In this document: positions 63,703 through 64,000 of the stretch, piece after piece
How positions within the stretch are numbered: the stretch's first letter is position 1
Layout: every line of letters starts with the position of its first letter
Assembly: GCF_900105495.1 (NCBI RefSeq)
Contig: NZ_FNTF01000002.1
Span: 2,703,501 to 2,767,500 of the forward strand
Direction: 5' to 3'
Source of the DNA: Pseudomonas frederiksbergensis
Lineage (GTDB): Bacteria > Pseudomonadota > Gammaproteobacteria > Pseudomonadales > Pseudomonadaceae
DNA length: 64,000 nt
Translations under genes and position numbers: made by a program
The notes under the pieces: generated by a model
What the model saw: the letters and a program-made list of their open reading frames with translations, nothing else
The model's database searches: none
Told to the model about the DNA's origin: nothing

Positions 63703-64000
63703 GCGAGTTTCTGTTGAAGTCATTGCCGCTGGCCGGACTGTTCAGCGTGCAGCACAAACGCTTCGAAGATGAGCGTGGGCACTTTGCGCGGCTGTTCTGC
63801 GAAGGCAGCCTGAGCGCCTTCGGCCAGCCGTTTCATATCCGCCAGATCAACCATTCCTGCACCCGTGAGCGGGGCAGTGTGCGGGGTCTGCATTATCAGA
63901 ACGCCAGCGCACCGGAAGCCAAATTGATCACGTGTCTGCGTGGTGAGGTCTGGGACGTGGCGGTGGATTTACGCCCGGACTCGGAGACCTTTCTGCACTG
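63699..64000 (+). CDS. RfbC-like dTDP/CDP-sugar 3,5-epimerase (partial)
   Basis: The first ~100 residues of a cupin-type epimerase are present before the window ends. RFEDERGHFARLFCE, HIRQINHSCTRERGSVRGLHYQ (catalytic His in RGLHYQ) and KLITCLRGEVWDVAVDLR are family hallmarks. The GTG start at 63699 overlaps the rfbG stop (GTGA), so it is translationally coupled. It probably acts on the CDP-4-keto-6-deoxyhexose made by RfbF and RfbG, although relatives act on dTDP-sugars. The 3' end is outside the window. Confidence 0.9.
   Translation, partial: MSEFLLKSLPLAGLFSVQHKRFEDERGHFARLFCEGSLSAFGQPFHIRQINHSCTRERGSVRGLHYQNASAPEAKLITCLRGEVWDVAVDLRPDSETFLH

Overview
The window is high-GC Pseudomonas DNA, most likely from the P. 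fluorescens group. The evidence is an intact Lap biofilm-adhesin regulatory locus (lapD, lapG and the end of lapA), a phhRABC phenylalanine hydroxylase cluster, a flgF-to-flgL operon, and many REP-type inverted repeats, including six copies of an element beginning GATCGTTCCCACGC. The species assignment is inference; no rRNA or tRNA gene was recognised.

Region 1 (1-15.5 kb) holds the 3' end of the giant adhesin lapA and its regulators lapG and lapD. Between them sits a roughly 12 kb accessory block of four large convergent genes encoding multi-Ig-like and RCC1-like repeat proteins without visible signal peptides. Inside the block lies a duplicated piece of the lapD 3' end, together with the palindrome that follows lapD. 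This block is the least explained part of the window.

Region 2 (15.7-29.1 kb) is mostly housekeeping: a YbaN-like membrane protein, a YecA/UPF0149 protein, RecQ helicase, a MarR regulator, a short FimV-like protein, a SelW-like Rdx protein, a DMT exporter with an AraC regulator, an LpxH-like phosphatase, an HD protein with a Mpo1-like protein, a second AraC regulator, the potassium transporter TrkH and a YdjA-like nitroreductase.

Region 3 (29.2-38.6 kb) encodes a Cpx-type envelope-stress system in the order cpxR, cpxP-like, sensor kinase, with a putative CpxR box and an internal attenuator-like hairpin. It continues with the conserved set yciI, yciB, rnm (yciV), yciO, scpA, scpB and rluB, covering cell envelope, RNA processing, chromosome condensation and 23S rRNA pseudouridylation.

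Region 4 (38.7-44.6 kb) contains a 45-residue peptide gene followed by an M29-aminopeptidase-like enzyme, an AT-rich upstream stretch, short leader ORFs ahead of an aromatic amino acid permease, ribosome rescue factor arfB, an MFS transporter and two tiny genes.

Region 5 (44.7-49.2 kb) is phhA-phhB-phhC with the divergent activator phhR. With the permease, it forms an aromatic amino acid uptake and catabolism group.

Region 6 (49.4-64 kb) is the flagellar operon flgFGHIJKL behind a sigma-54-type promoter. It is followed by a 1190-residue protein with several glycosyltransferase modules and a CDP-sugar pathway (rfbF, rfbG, epimerase-like) with its own sigma-54-type promoter. The simplest reading is a flagellin glycosylation island. 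Stretches over 300 bp without a gene are 3437-3744, 16722-17135, 31078-31408, 39868-40796, 49127-49441 and 61563-61864; their contents are given in the entries for the repeats and sites they hold.
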